DNA from: Conexibacter woesei DSM 14684
GTDB taxonomy: Bacteria; Actinomycetota; Thermoleophilia; Solirubrobacterales; Solirubrobacteraceae
Assembly (NCBI RefSeq): GCF_000025265.1
Contig: NC_013739.1
Location: 1,488,001 to 1,552,000, forward strand
Direction: 5' to 3'
DNA length: 64,000 nt
A program made the translations under genes and the position numbers. The number at the start of each line of letters is the position of its first letter. The stretch's first letter is position 1. Shown one piece after another: positions 1 to 7,742 of the stretch. The notes below the pieces were generated by a model that was given only the letters and a program-made list of their open reading frames with translations, had not been told where the DNA came from and did not search any database.

Positions 1-1446
1 GATCGACTGCACGTGCTGGTAGGCGGCGAGCCCTTCCGGTCCCAGCTCGCGCCCGAGCCCGCTCGCCTTGACGCCGCCGAACGGCGCCGCCGGATCGAGC
101 AGGAACGCGTTCAGTCCGACGGTGCCGGTCTGCATCCGCGCCGCGACCGCCGCGCCGCGCTCGAGGTCGCGCGTCCAGACCGTGCCGCCGAGACCGTAGG
201 GCGAATCGTTCGCGAGCGCGACCGCCTCGTCCTCACCGTCGTATGGGATCACCGCGAGCACCGGGCCGAAGATCTCCTCGCGCGCGATCGCGTCGTCGTT
301 GCGGACGTCGGCGAAGACGGTCGGCTCGAGGAACCAGCCGCACTCGCGGCCGGCGGGCACGCCGCCGCCGGCGACGAGGCGCGCGCCGTCCGCCCGGCCG
401 CGCTCGACGTAGCCGCGCACGCGCTCGCGCTGAACGCTGGTGGCGAGCGGACCGACCTCCGTCTGCGGGTCGAGCGCGTCGCCGACCGTCAGCCCGCGCG
501 CCAGCGCGGCGAGCAGCTCGACGACCTCGTCGTAGCGTGCGCGGGGAGCGAGCACGCGTGTGGAGAGGAAGCACGTCTGGCCGTTGTTCAGCAACGTCGC
601 GCCGAACAGCTGCTCGACCGCGCCCTCCAACTCGGCGTCGTCGAGCACGATCGCGGCGGACTTGCCGCCGAGCTCGAGCGTGACCGGTCGCAGCAGCCGC
701 CCGCAGACCTCGGCGATGCTGCGGCCGGCGGCGGTCGAGCCCGTGAACGCGACCTTGTCGACGCCGGGATGCGCGACGAGGCAGGCGCCCAGCTCACGAC
801 CGCCGGGGACGATGTTGAGGACGCCGTCCGGCAGGCCGGCGTCGCGTGCGCAATCGGCCAGCAGCAGCGCGTCGAGCACCGTCTCGGGCGACGGCTTCAG
901 GACGATCGCACAGCCGGCCGCGAGCGCCGGCGCGAGCTTGAACGCGGTCAGCGTCTGCGGGAAGTTCCACGGCACGATCGCCGCGACGACGCCGACCGGA
1001 TGGCGGCGGACGTCGATCGAGCCGCCGAGCACGCCGGCGCGCCGCTCGACCGCGGGCAGCGCCCGCGCGAGCGCCGCGTAGTAGCGGTAGACGGCGAGCG
1101 GGATGCCGGCCTCGATGCGGCTCGCGATCGCGATCGGCATTCCGTTCTGGAGCGAGACGCGCCGCGCGAACTCGCCCGCGCGCCGCTCGTAGGCGTCGGC
1201 GAACGCGTCGAGCGCGTCGGCGCGGCGGGCGGCCTCCCAGCTCGCCCACCCGCCGCGTGCCGCGAACGCCGCGCGTGCGGCCGCGACGGCCGCGTCGGCG
1301 TCCGCGGCGCCGGCCTCGGCGACCGATCCGACCTGCTGCTCGCTGCTCGGCGACACGACGGCGATCCGCCCGCCGCCCTGCGGGGCAGTCCACTCTCCGC
1401 CGATGAAGAGCGCGTCCTGCTCGATCGCCTCCTGCTGCTGGCTCAT
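1..1446 (-). CDS. Aldehyde dehydrogenase, NAD(P)-dependent (3' end cut by window edge)
   Basis: This gene oxidises an aldehyde to the carboxylic acid in the cytoplasm. The frame is open through base 1, so the C-terminus is missing; 482 residues are visible, close to the 480-500 of the family, so only a short tail is lost. The ATG at 1446 begins MSQQQEAIEQDALF. The motifs are those of the superfamily: the VPWNFP segment, LELGGKS with the general-base Glu258, NNGQTC with the nucleophile Cys292, and EEIFGPV near the C-terminus. It lies 22 bp downstream of the SnoaL-like gene on the same strand, so the two are probably co-transcribed from the TetR-operator region near 1.9 kb. Its partnership with the nearby acyl-CoA ligase suggests oxidation of an aldehyde to an acid that is then CoA-activated; the substrate cannot be read from sequence. 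Confidence 0.93.
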   Translation of the reverse strand, partial: MSQQQEAIEQDALFIGGEWTAPQGGGRIAVVSPSSEQQVGSVAEAGAADADAAVAAARAAFAARGGWASWEAARRADALDAFADAYERRAGEFARRVSLQNGMPIAIASRIEAGIPLAVYRYYAALARALPAVERRAGVLGGSIDVRRHPVGVVAAIVPWNFPQTLTAFKLAPALAAGCAIVLKPSPETVLDALLLADCARDAGLPDGVLNIVPGGRELGACLVAHPGVDKVAFTGSTAAGRSIAEVCGRLLRPVTLELGGKSAAIVLDDAELEGAVEQLFGATLLNNGQTCFLSTRVLAPRARYDEVVELLAALARGLTVGDALDPQTEVGPLATSVQRERVRGYVERGRADGARLVAGGGVPAGRECGWFLEPTVFADVRNDDAIAREEIFGPVLAVIPYDGEDEAVALANDSPYGLGGTVWTRDLERGAAVAARMQTGTVGLNAFLLDPAAPFGGVKASGLGRELGPEGLAAYQHVQSI

Positions 1447-1468
1447 CGTCCGTCGCTCGCCCGCGGCG

Positions 1469-1846
1469 TCAGGCGGCGGCTTCAGCCGCAGCGGCCTCGG
1501 CCGCGGCGAGCGCGGTCGCGTCGACGTAGGTGTCCTTGCGCGCCACGAGCCCTTCGGTGACGACGAACACGTCGAGCGCATTCATTCTCGCGCCGCCCGT
1601 GTGCATCACGTACTCGAAGATGATCATGTCGCCGGCATAGCGGACGCTGCGGCGCTCGAAGCGCAGGTCCGGGTACTTCTGCAGCTCGGCGATGAACGCC
1701 GCACGCACCTGCTCGCGGCCGCTCACCTCCTCCTTGCCCATGTGCAGCTGGAAGACGCCGTCCTCGCTGTGCATCGACATGATCGTGTCGAGGTCGTGCC
1801 GCGACCAGGCGTCGTCGTAGCGTTCGAACAGCTCGCTGAGGGACAT
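1469..1846 (-). CDS. SnoaL-like / NTF2-fold protein
   Basis: This 125-residue protein has the NTF2/SnoaL pattern: an N-terminal helix (LFERYDDAWSRHDLDTIMSMH), then DGVFQLHMGKEEVSGREQVRAAF and a strand-rich second half. Such proteins are small cone-shaped cytoplasmic enzymes or binding proteins acting as cyclases, isomerases or hydrolases; the reaction here is unknown. The ATG at 1846 was chosen over an upstream in-frame start because a GAAAGGAG ribosome-binding site lies just before it and the sequence upstream does not look like this fold. The C-terminus ends in an Ala/Glu-rich tail. It is the first gene of a probable two-gene unit with the aldehyde dehydrogenase, and its promoter region carries the palindromes attributed to the divergent TetR gene. 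Confidence 0.8.
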   Translation of the reverse strand: MSLSELFERYDDAWSRHDLDTIMSMHSEDGVFQLHMGKEEVSGREQVRAAFIAELQKYPDLRFERRSVRYAGDMIIFEYVMHTGGARMNALDVFVVTEGLVARKDTYVDATALAAAEAAAAEAAA

Positions 1847-1906
1847 CTCTCGCTCCTTTCGAGATTCGCCCGCGGGTCGCGCAGTACGACCTCCGTGACC
1901 CACGGA

Positions 1907-1949
1907 CTTGACGCTGTCAAGCTACCGTGGCTGGATTGACGCTGTCAAG
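1907..1949. promoter_or_regulatory. Two palindromic operators for the TetR regulator
   Basis: CTTGACGCTGTCAAG (1907-1921) is a perfect 6-bp inverted repeat around GCT. A second copy, ATTGACGCTGTCAAG (1935-1949), lies 28 bp further on. Both fall between the divergent SnoaL-like and TetR genes, where a TetR dimer would control both. A third copy lies in front of the acyl-CoA ligase. Confidence 0.75.
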
Positions 1950-1971
1950 TGCGAGGCACTACGATCCCGGG

Positions 1972-2643
1972 ATGGCCGCGTCGACCGCGAACCCGAAGGC
2001 GCCGCTGCGCGACGCGCTCCTGCTCGCGGCCGAGCAGGAGGTCGGCGAGGTCGGCGTCGGCGACGTCAGCCTGCGCGCGATCGCCCGCCGCGTCGGCGTC
2101 TCGCACCAGGCGCCGGGCCACCACTTCGGCGACCGCAACGGGCTCTTCACCGCGCTCGCCGCGAAGGGCTTCCGCACGCTCGAGCGGCGGATGCTGGCCG
2201 CCCGCAGGCGGATCCCGGCCGATGCGACGCCGGCCGAGCGCGTCGCCACGCTCGGCGTCGGCTACATGGTCTTCGCGCGGCAGCACCCCGCGCTCTTCTC
2301 CGTGATGTTCCGGCCGGAGCTGCTCGACGGCGATGACGAGGAGCTGGCCGCTGCGCGCGCGAGCGCGTTCGCGGTCCTGCTCGACGAGGTCGTCGCCGCG
2401 GGCGCGACGGGCTGGGGGCAGCACCATTCGGAGACAGCGCTCGCGTTGACCTGCTGGTCGACCGTCCACGGCGCCGTCACGCTCTGGCGCGAGGGGACGC
2501 TCGACACGTTCTTCCCCGACATCGGCAGCGTGCAGACCGTCGCCCGGCTGGTGACCGAGACGCTCAACCACGGCCTCGCCGCCGAGGCCGTCGCGCCGCC
2601 GCCACCGCCGGCCAGACGGCGCGCGTCAGCCCGCAGACGCTGA
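1972..2643 (+). CDS. TetR/AcrR family transcriptional regulator
   Basis: This 223-residue repressor has the N-terminal TetR helix-turn-helix: VGVGDVSLRAIARRVGVSHQAPGHHFGDRNGLFTAL, with the usual recognition helix followed by the (Y/H)HFG(D/N)+xxLF motif. A C-terminal ligand-binding domain of about 150 residues follows. The ATG at 1972 was preferred to an in-frame start at 1927 because 1927 lies inside the operator region. It is divergent from the SnoaL-like/aldehyde dehydrogenase unit and convergent with the acyl-CoA ligase, whose last 18 bp it overlaps. Matching palindromes upstream of both units imply that it represses them and itself; the ligand may be an acyl-CoA or the aldehyde or acid substrate, which is inference. 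Confidence 0.9.
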   Translation: MAASTANPKAPLRDALLLAAEQEVGEVGVGDVSLRAIARRVGVSHQAPGHHFGDRNGLFTALAAKGFRTLERRMLAARRRIPADATPAERVATLGVGYMVFARQHPALFSVMFRPELLDGDDEELAAARASAFAVLLDEVVAAGATGWGQHHSETALALTCWSTVHGAVTLWREGTLDTFFPDIGSVQTVARLVTETLNHGLAAEAVAPPPPPARRRASARRR

Positions 2644-4158
2644 CGCTCGCTGCTGCGCGACGCTCGCGGGCAGCTGCACCTCGCGGCGCAGGATCTTGCC
2701 GGTCGCGTTCTTCGGCAGCGCGTCGGCGAACCAGATCACGCGCGGGTACTTGTAGGGCGCCAGGCGCGCCTTCACGTACGCGGCCAGCTCCTGCTCGCCG
2801 GCGGCGTGACCGTCGCGCAGCACGACCGCGGCGCCGATCTCCTCGCCGAGCCGCTCGTCGGGGATCGCGCGCACGCACGCTTCTGCGACCGCCGGGTGCG
2901 TGTAGAGCACCTCCTCGACCTCGCGCGGGTAGACGTTGAGCCCGCCGCGGATGATGAGGTCCTTCTTGCGGTCGACGATGAAGTAGTAGCCGTCCTCGTC
3001 GACGCGCGCGAGGTCACCGGAGAGGAACCAGCCGTCGCGCATCGCCGCCGCGGTCTCCTGCGGGCGCTGCCAGTAGCCCTTCATCACGTTGTGGCCCTTG
3101 ATCGCGATCTCGCCGACGTCGCCCTGCGCGACCGGGTCGCTGTCGCCGTCGAGCAGGCGGATCGAGACGCCCTCGATCGGCGTGCCGATCGAGCCCGGCT
3201 TGCGCAGCCCTTCGAGATGGTTGAACGAGGCGACCGGCGAGGTCTCCGACAGGCCGTACCCCTCGAGGATCGTCGCCTCGAAGCGCTGCTCGAAGCGGCG
3301 CAGCACCTCCGCGGGAAGCGACGCCCCGCCCGAGACGCACAGCCGCAGGCTCGACGCGACGCTGCCGGCAGGTCGCTCGCCGGCGGCGGCGAGCAGGCCG
3401 ACGTACATCGTCGGCACGCCGATGAAGACGGTCGCGCCGTGCGCCTCGATCAGCGCGAGCGCCGCGGCCGGCTCGAAGCGCGGCGTCAGCGTCAGCTCGG
3501 AGCCGGCCGCGAAGCCGGCGTTCATCGCGGCGGTCTGGCCGATCGAGTGGAACAGCGGGAGCGCGCCGAAGACGACGTCGCCAGGCGTCAGCCGCAACAG
3601 GCTGCGGGCGCAGATCTCGGCGTTGCGGCGGAGGTTGTCGTGGCTCAGCTCGGCGCCCTTCGGCTTGCCGGTCGTGCCCGACGTGTAGAGGATCACGGCC
3701 GTGTCGGAGCCGGCCCGCTCGACGTCGGTGACGTCTGCGCCGGGCGCGTCGCCCTCCAGCATCGCGTCGTCGGCGAGCAGCAGCTCGGCGCCGGCCGCAG
3801 CGGCGGCCACGCCGACGTCGCCGGCCGGCCCGTCGGCAGGCGCCGCGCACAGCACGCGCGCGCCGGAGTCCGACAGGTAGTAGCGCACCTCGTCGCGCAG
3901 CAGCGGGTTCATCGGGACGACGATCGCGCCGGCGCGCAGGATCCCGAGGTACGCGACCGGGAACTGGAGGACGTTCGGCAGCATCAGGCCGACGCGGTCG
4001 CCGGGCCGGACGCCGCGCTCGACGAGCCGCGCGGCGAAGCGGGCGGAGAGCGCCGCCAGCTCGGCGTAGCTGATGACCCGGTCGCCGTGCCGCACGGCCG
4101 CCGCGTCAGGCCGCTCCGCGGCGGACGCGAGCATCGTCGCTGCGAGATTCTCCAACAT
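2626..4158 (-). CDS. AMP-forming acyl-CoA ligase (fatty-acid/aryl-CoA synthetase family)
   Basis: This 510-residue enzyme activates a carboxylic acid with ATP to an acyl-adenylate and transfers it to CoA. The AMP-binding P-loop YTSGTTGKPKG lies near residue 160, followed by EGYGLSETSP, the YFIVDRKKDLIIRGG hinge region and the C-terminal catalytic Lys488 in PKNATGKILRRE. The ATG at 4158 (MLENLAATML) was chosen because the extension to 4194 would run through the operator palindrome. The gene is convergent with the TetR gene and overlaps it by 18 bp. Its promoter carries the same palindrome as the TetR/SnoaL intergenic region, so it is part of that small regulon, probably activating the acid made by the aldehyde dehydrogenase. 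Confidence 0.93.
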   Translation of the reverse strand: MLENLAATMLASAAERPDAAAVRHGDRVISYAELAALSARFAARLVERGVRPGDRVGLMLPNVLQFPVAYLGILRAGAIVVPMNPLLRDEVRYYLSDSGARVLCAAPADGPAGDVGVAAAAAGAELLLADDAMLEGDAPGADVTDVERAGSDTAVILYTSGTTGKPKGAELSHDNLRRNAEICARSLLRLTPGDVVFGALPLFHSIGQTAAMNAGFAAGSELTLTPRFEPAAALALIEAHGATVFIGVPTMYVGLLAAAGERPAGSVASSLRLCVSGGASLPAEVLRRFEQRFEATILEGYGLSETSPVASFNHLEGLRKPGSIGTPIEGVSIRLLDGDSDPVAQGDVGEIAIKGHNVMKGYWQRPQETAAAMRDGWFLSGDLARVDEDGYYFIVDRKKDLIIRGGLNVYPREVEEVLYTHPAVAEACVRAIPDERLGEEIGAAVVLRDGHAAGEQELAAYVKARLAPYKYPRVIWFADALPKNATGKILRREVQLPASVAQQRASASAG

Positions 4159-4160
4159 GA

Positions 4161-4195
4161 CTTGACACTGCCACACTGAACTAGACGGTGTCAAG
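4161..4195. promoter_or_regulatory. TetR operator upstream of the acyl-CoA ligase
   Basis: CTAGACGGTGTCAAG (4181-4195) matches the 15-bp palindromes at 1907 and 1935, with CTTGAC/GTCAAG arms apart from one base. An additional CTTGAC half-site lies at 4161-4166. The site ends 22 bp upstream of the ligase start codon, a position suited to repression. Confidence 0.65.
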
Positions 4196-4204
4196 TTGGA
4201 GCGG

Positions 4205-4858
4205 CTAGCGAACCGTCAGACGATCCGGGGCCGCGGCGGCTGCGTCTCGCAGGACGAAGATCCCGTCGACGACGGGGACGGTCACGATCGAGGAACCGGT
4301 ATGGGCGAGCACGTGGTGCGCGCTGTCGCGGGTGACGCCGACCAGCACGCGCGTCTGCGGCTCGCCGCCGGTCGCTCTCTCGAACGAGATCGTCGCGAGC
4401 CCCTCACGCCGCGCCCGCCACGTCTCATTGCACGCGGTGCCCGCCCCGGGGATGCCCGGGACCTGGCTCACGATGCAGAGGTAGCCGGCCCCCGGGACGA
4501 GCCAGTACGCGCCCGGAAGGCCGACCGGAATGCGCTTCGCGAGCGCCCAGTTGACGCCGAATCTGCCGGTCCCGAGTATCCGCCGCGTCGCTGCCGGCAG
4601 CCCGTCCGGCCGCATCCGCAGCAGTGAGAAGCTGCGCGTCTGGGAGCGGTCGGCGTGCGCGAGCGTGCGTGTCGACGGTTTGCCGGTCTCGCCGGATTCG
4701 CCGGCGGGCGTCGTCGTCGCGGGCGTCGTCGTCGCGGGTGGCGTCGAGCCGGACCCGCACGCGGCCAGCAGCAGCGCAAGCGCGGCGAGCGAGCCGGCGC
4801 AGCTGCGCCGGCTCGCGTGCGCTGCGGTGTGGCGCCGAGGCGGCGTCCGCACCGTCAC
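4205..4858 (-). CDS. Putative lipoprotein of unknown function
   Basis: This 217-residue protein has a basic N-terminus, a hydrophobic stretch and the lipobox LLLAAC (LAALALLLAACGSG), so it is predicted to be exported and lipid-anchored. A Thr/Pro-rich linker (PPATTTPATTTPAG) follows the Cys. The mature domain has two cysteines (YLCIVSQ and TACNETW) and no family I recognise. The start is GTG at 4858; a second in-frame GTG lies two codons later. It follows the small secreted protein by 7 bp, so the two probably form one transcript. Confidence 0.7.
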   Translation of the reverse strand: MTVRTPPRRHTAAHASRRSCAGSLAALALLLAACGSGSTPPATTTPATTTPAGESGETGKPSTRTLAHADRSQTRSFSLLRMRPDGLPAATRRILGTGRFGVNWALAKRIPVGLPGAYWLVPGAGYLCIVSQVPGIPGAGTACNETWRARREGLATISFERATGGEPQTRVLVGVTRDSAHHVLAHTGSSIVTVPVVDGIFVLRDAAAAAPDRLTVR

Positions 4859-4865
4859 CGGGTGA

Positions 4866-5216
4866 TCAGGTCGTGTCGCCGGAGACGATCGTCAACCCGC
4901 TCCCAGGCGGGTTCCACTCGATCCACGGCACCTTGTTCCCGGTCGAGCCGGAGTACCAGTTCGCCCAGGTGTTGGCCGGCACGCACTGGCCTCTGGTCGA
5001 GTTGGCGCCGACGCATATCGCGTGCGTGTTGCCCTTGCCGGCGACGTTCGACAGCACGCGCGCGCCGCCGAAGCATGGCTGGTTGGGACCGACGTTCGCG
5101 CCCGCACAGAACGGCTGCGCTCCGGCGGTCGACGAACCAGCCGCGAAGGCGATGCCAACGACTGTCAGTGCCGCCGCGAGCAGCATCGCCGCGCGGCGGA
5201 TCAATCCATCCGTCAT
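4866..5216 (-). CDS. Small secreted protein, unknown function
   Basis: This 116-residue protein starts MTDGLIRRAAMLLAAALTVV and has a clear signal peptide with probable cleavage after STAGA. The mature part is about 80 residues and contains four cysteines (QPFCAGANVGPNQPCFGG, AICVGANSTRGQC), suggesting two disulphides. It is rich in Asn, Gly and Trp. The ATG at 5216 was chosen over an upstream in-frame start at 5327 because it directly begins the signal peptide and is preceded by GGGGGAAG. It is not assigned to a family. Confidence 0.65.
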   Translation of the reverse strand: MTDGLIRRAAMLLAAALTVVGIAFAAGSSTAGAQPFCAGANVGPNQPCFGGARVLSNVAGKGNTHAICVGANSTRGQCVPANTWANWYSGSTGNKVPWIEWNPPGSGLTIVSGDTT

Positions 5217-5344
5217 CGACTCTTCCCCCTGTACGTTCAGTGAATTGTCCATCCAGCGCTTGGCTAGTGGGCCCCCTGCCAATGCACTGGCTTGCGGATT
5301 GTAAGGAGCTGGTTGACGGTGCGTCAAGTCGCGCGGTGTCGTGC

Positions 5345-5374
5345 GTGGGACCGGCGGTCGCCCGCCGGTCCCAC
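5345..5374 (-). terminator. Hairpin terminator after the 14-repeat gene
   Basis: A perfect 13-bp stem (5345-5357 with 5362-5374) closes a 4-nt loop, 8 bp beyond the stop of the repeat-protein gene. There is no T-run, as is common in high-GC actinobacteria. Confidence 0.7.
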
Positions 5375-5381
5375 ACGCGAT

Positions 5382-7437
5382 CTAGTTGAGCGTTGCCGCG
5401 AAGTTGAACGTCTGGCCTCCGCTGCTGGCGTAGCCCGCGGTCCGGCAGACTGTCGACGACACGCAGGAGACGCCGAGCAGCACGTTGGTTCTCGTGCCCG
5501 GGTTCGGCGTAACGTGGGTCGTCCAGGCGGTTCCGTTCCAGCTTGCCGCGAAGCTCTCGCGCACGCCGCTGGGAAGCTCGAACCAGCCGACCGCCGTGCA
5601 GGCCGTCGCCGAGGTGCACGACACCTCCTCGAACTGGCTGGACGTCGCGAACGCGGGCCGCGGCGCCGCCTCCGCGGTCCAGGTGGTGCCGGAGCCGCCC
5701 CACCGGACGACGTAGGCTTGCCCTCCCGCTGAACCGACGCCCATGCAGGTGATCGGGTTGGTAACGGTGCACGACACGCCGAGCAGGTGGCCGCTCGATG
5801 CACCGGCCGGCAGAGGAGTCGTATGGAGCGTCCAACTGAACCCGGTCCACCGCTGCATCAGCGGCTGCGTGACGCCGCTCACGCTCGCGTACCCGGCCGC
5901 TATGCAGTCGAGGGACGACGTGGGGCACGACACGCCGGTGAGCGAGTTGTTGGTCGAGCCGGGCGCGTTCAGCGGCGTGCGCGTGCTCCACGTGGAGCCG
6001 TTCCAGGCGCTCGCGAACGTTCTCAGCACGCCCGCGTCGACGTAGTACCCCACCGCCAGGCAGGCGAGCGACAGGAAGCAGAAGGTGTCGTTGAGGCCGG
6101 CGGAGGCCCCACCTGGAGTCGGCACGCTCCGCAGGTCCCATGCACCGCTGTCCGAATCCGTGACGGCGTAGGGAAGCTGTGGTCCGCCTCTCACGTTGTA
6201 GACGCCGACCGCGGTGCACCAGTAGTTGCCGGAGATGCAATGGACGCCGCGGAGCTGTGAGGCCACGGTGCCCACGGGCTCGGGCGTGTCATAGAAGAGC
6301 CAGGTGCCGGTTGCGCCGAGGAGCATCCGCGCGTTGTCCGCCCCCTTGCCGACTGAGAAGCAGCCGTTGACGACGAAGCACGTGATGTCGCTCAACGACT
6401 CGTTGCTGACGGGCGTCGGGAGCGTCCGCTGAACCCAGCTCGGCGTGTCGTCGTCCCGTGCGGCGAGCGGTCTGACTGGGCCGCCGGCGACGTCGGTGTA
6501 GCCCGTCGCCATGCAATTGGCAGCGTCACACACGACCGCATCGAGGCTGCTGAATCTCGCCCCGCCCGGGCTGGGCGTGGGGTCGAGCTGCCATGCGGTT
6601 CCGGTTCCCCATTCGGACCCGTTCCAGCGCAGGGGCGAGCGTGCGGACGACGCCGGCGTCAACGGTGAGGCCGACCGCGGAACAGAGGCTGAGTCTCACA
6701 CAGGACACTCCCCGGAGCTCGCTGTACGTGGTGCCTGCGGGATTCGGGCTCGGCACCAGCGTCCATGCTCTTCCACTGCCGTGAAGGGTCAGCGTTCTCG
6801 CGTCACCGAGGTCGAAACTGGTGCCGACCGCTATGCACGTGTCCGAGTCTAGGCACGAGACGCCCACCAGCACCTCTCTGGTCGACCCGGCGGGGCTGGG
6901 TATCGCGGGCGCCGACCAGCTCGTGCCGTTCCAGAAGGCACCCAACCCGGTCATTCTGCCCGATCTGTCCACGTAGCTGCCGACTGCGACACAGAACGTG
7001 TTGCTGCGACAGGTGACGGCATCGAACTGGCTCGCCTGGGCGCCTGCCGGCAGCGGTATCGACTGCAGCGTCCATGCCGATCCGTCCCAGCGCTGGGCTA
7101 TCGCGGATCTGACCGATCCCACGACGGCGTACCCGACCGCTGTGCACGTGCTGGAGATCCAGCAGCTGACGTCGTGCAGCGTCGTCGTCGTCGCTCCAGG
7201 CGGGTTCACTGTTCTCTGGACGGACCACGAGGTGCCGTTCCAGCGCTCGGCGAGGCTCACCTCGTCCGTCGCCGTCGTGTAGGAGCCGGCCGCGACGCAG
7301 ACGGTCTCCGAGGGGCACGTGATGCCAAGGAAGCGGCTGTCGACCGCGTCTCTCGGAATGATGGGTGTCTGCAGGGCCCATCTGCCTCCCTGCCAGCGGG
7401 CGACCACCGGCGTGTCGACCCCACCGTCGGTGCTCAT
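5382..7437 (-). pseudogene. Secreted-type 14-repeat protein, frameshifted
   Basis: Two overlapping frames together encode about 14 repeats of roughly 46-50 residues. Each holds a [IV][ST]C-x(5-8)-C-x-[AS][AV]G motif followed by a RW[ND]G-x-x-W motif; such short two-Cys/Trp repeats probably build a beta-propeller-like surface domain, which is inference. The upstream frame runs 7437-6526 and the downstream frame 6662-5382. The repeat pattern passes from one to the other at the GGGG run at 6632-6635: removing one base restores RTLALRWNGSEW, exactly the repeat consensus. This is therefore a real frameshift or a sequencing error. The repeat pattern also continues upstream of the ATG at 7437 (FSCDRDPQSTDFCTAAG) for about 40 codons with no start codon or signal peptide before a stop, so the N-terminus is missing too. 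Confidence 0.75.
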
Positions 7438-7742
7438 GCCCGCCGCGGTGCAGAAATCTGTCGACTGCGGATCACGATCGCACGAGAAGTCGTACAGGTA
7501 GCTGTCGTCGGCCCCCGCAGGCTCCGGTGGAGCTTTCTGGCTATTGGAGCCGCGCGCGCAGCTTCTCGAATGTCAGGACGGCGAAGTTGGAGCGAAACGT
7601 CCACGTCTGCGCGACGGTCGCGCGCTCGTTGATAGAAGCGTCTCGGCGCCAACTAGCAACGCCACACCGGGGGGTCGACCGCACCGTCGGGTCGGCTGGG
7701 ACAACCACGGTGGTCAACCACCGAAGACCAGGAGACGGACAG
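7438..7742. other. Intergenic region with remnant of the repeat gene's 5' part
   Basis: About 300 bp separate the repeat pseudogene from the divergent glycoside hydrolase. On the minus strand the repeat frame stays open to about 7573 without a usable start. On the plus strand the last bases hold the ribosome-binding site (GGAG at 7731-7734) of the hydrolase. No clear promoter was identified. Confidence 0.5.

Noticed and set aside
1-1560. A 515-codon plus-strand open frame at the window start
   Set aside because: It is antisense to the aldehyde dehydrogenase, which has the full catalytic motif set.
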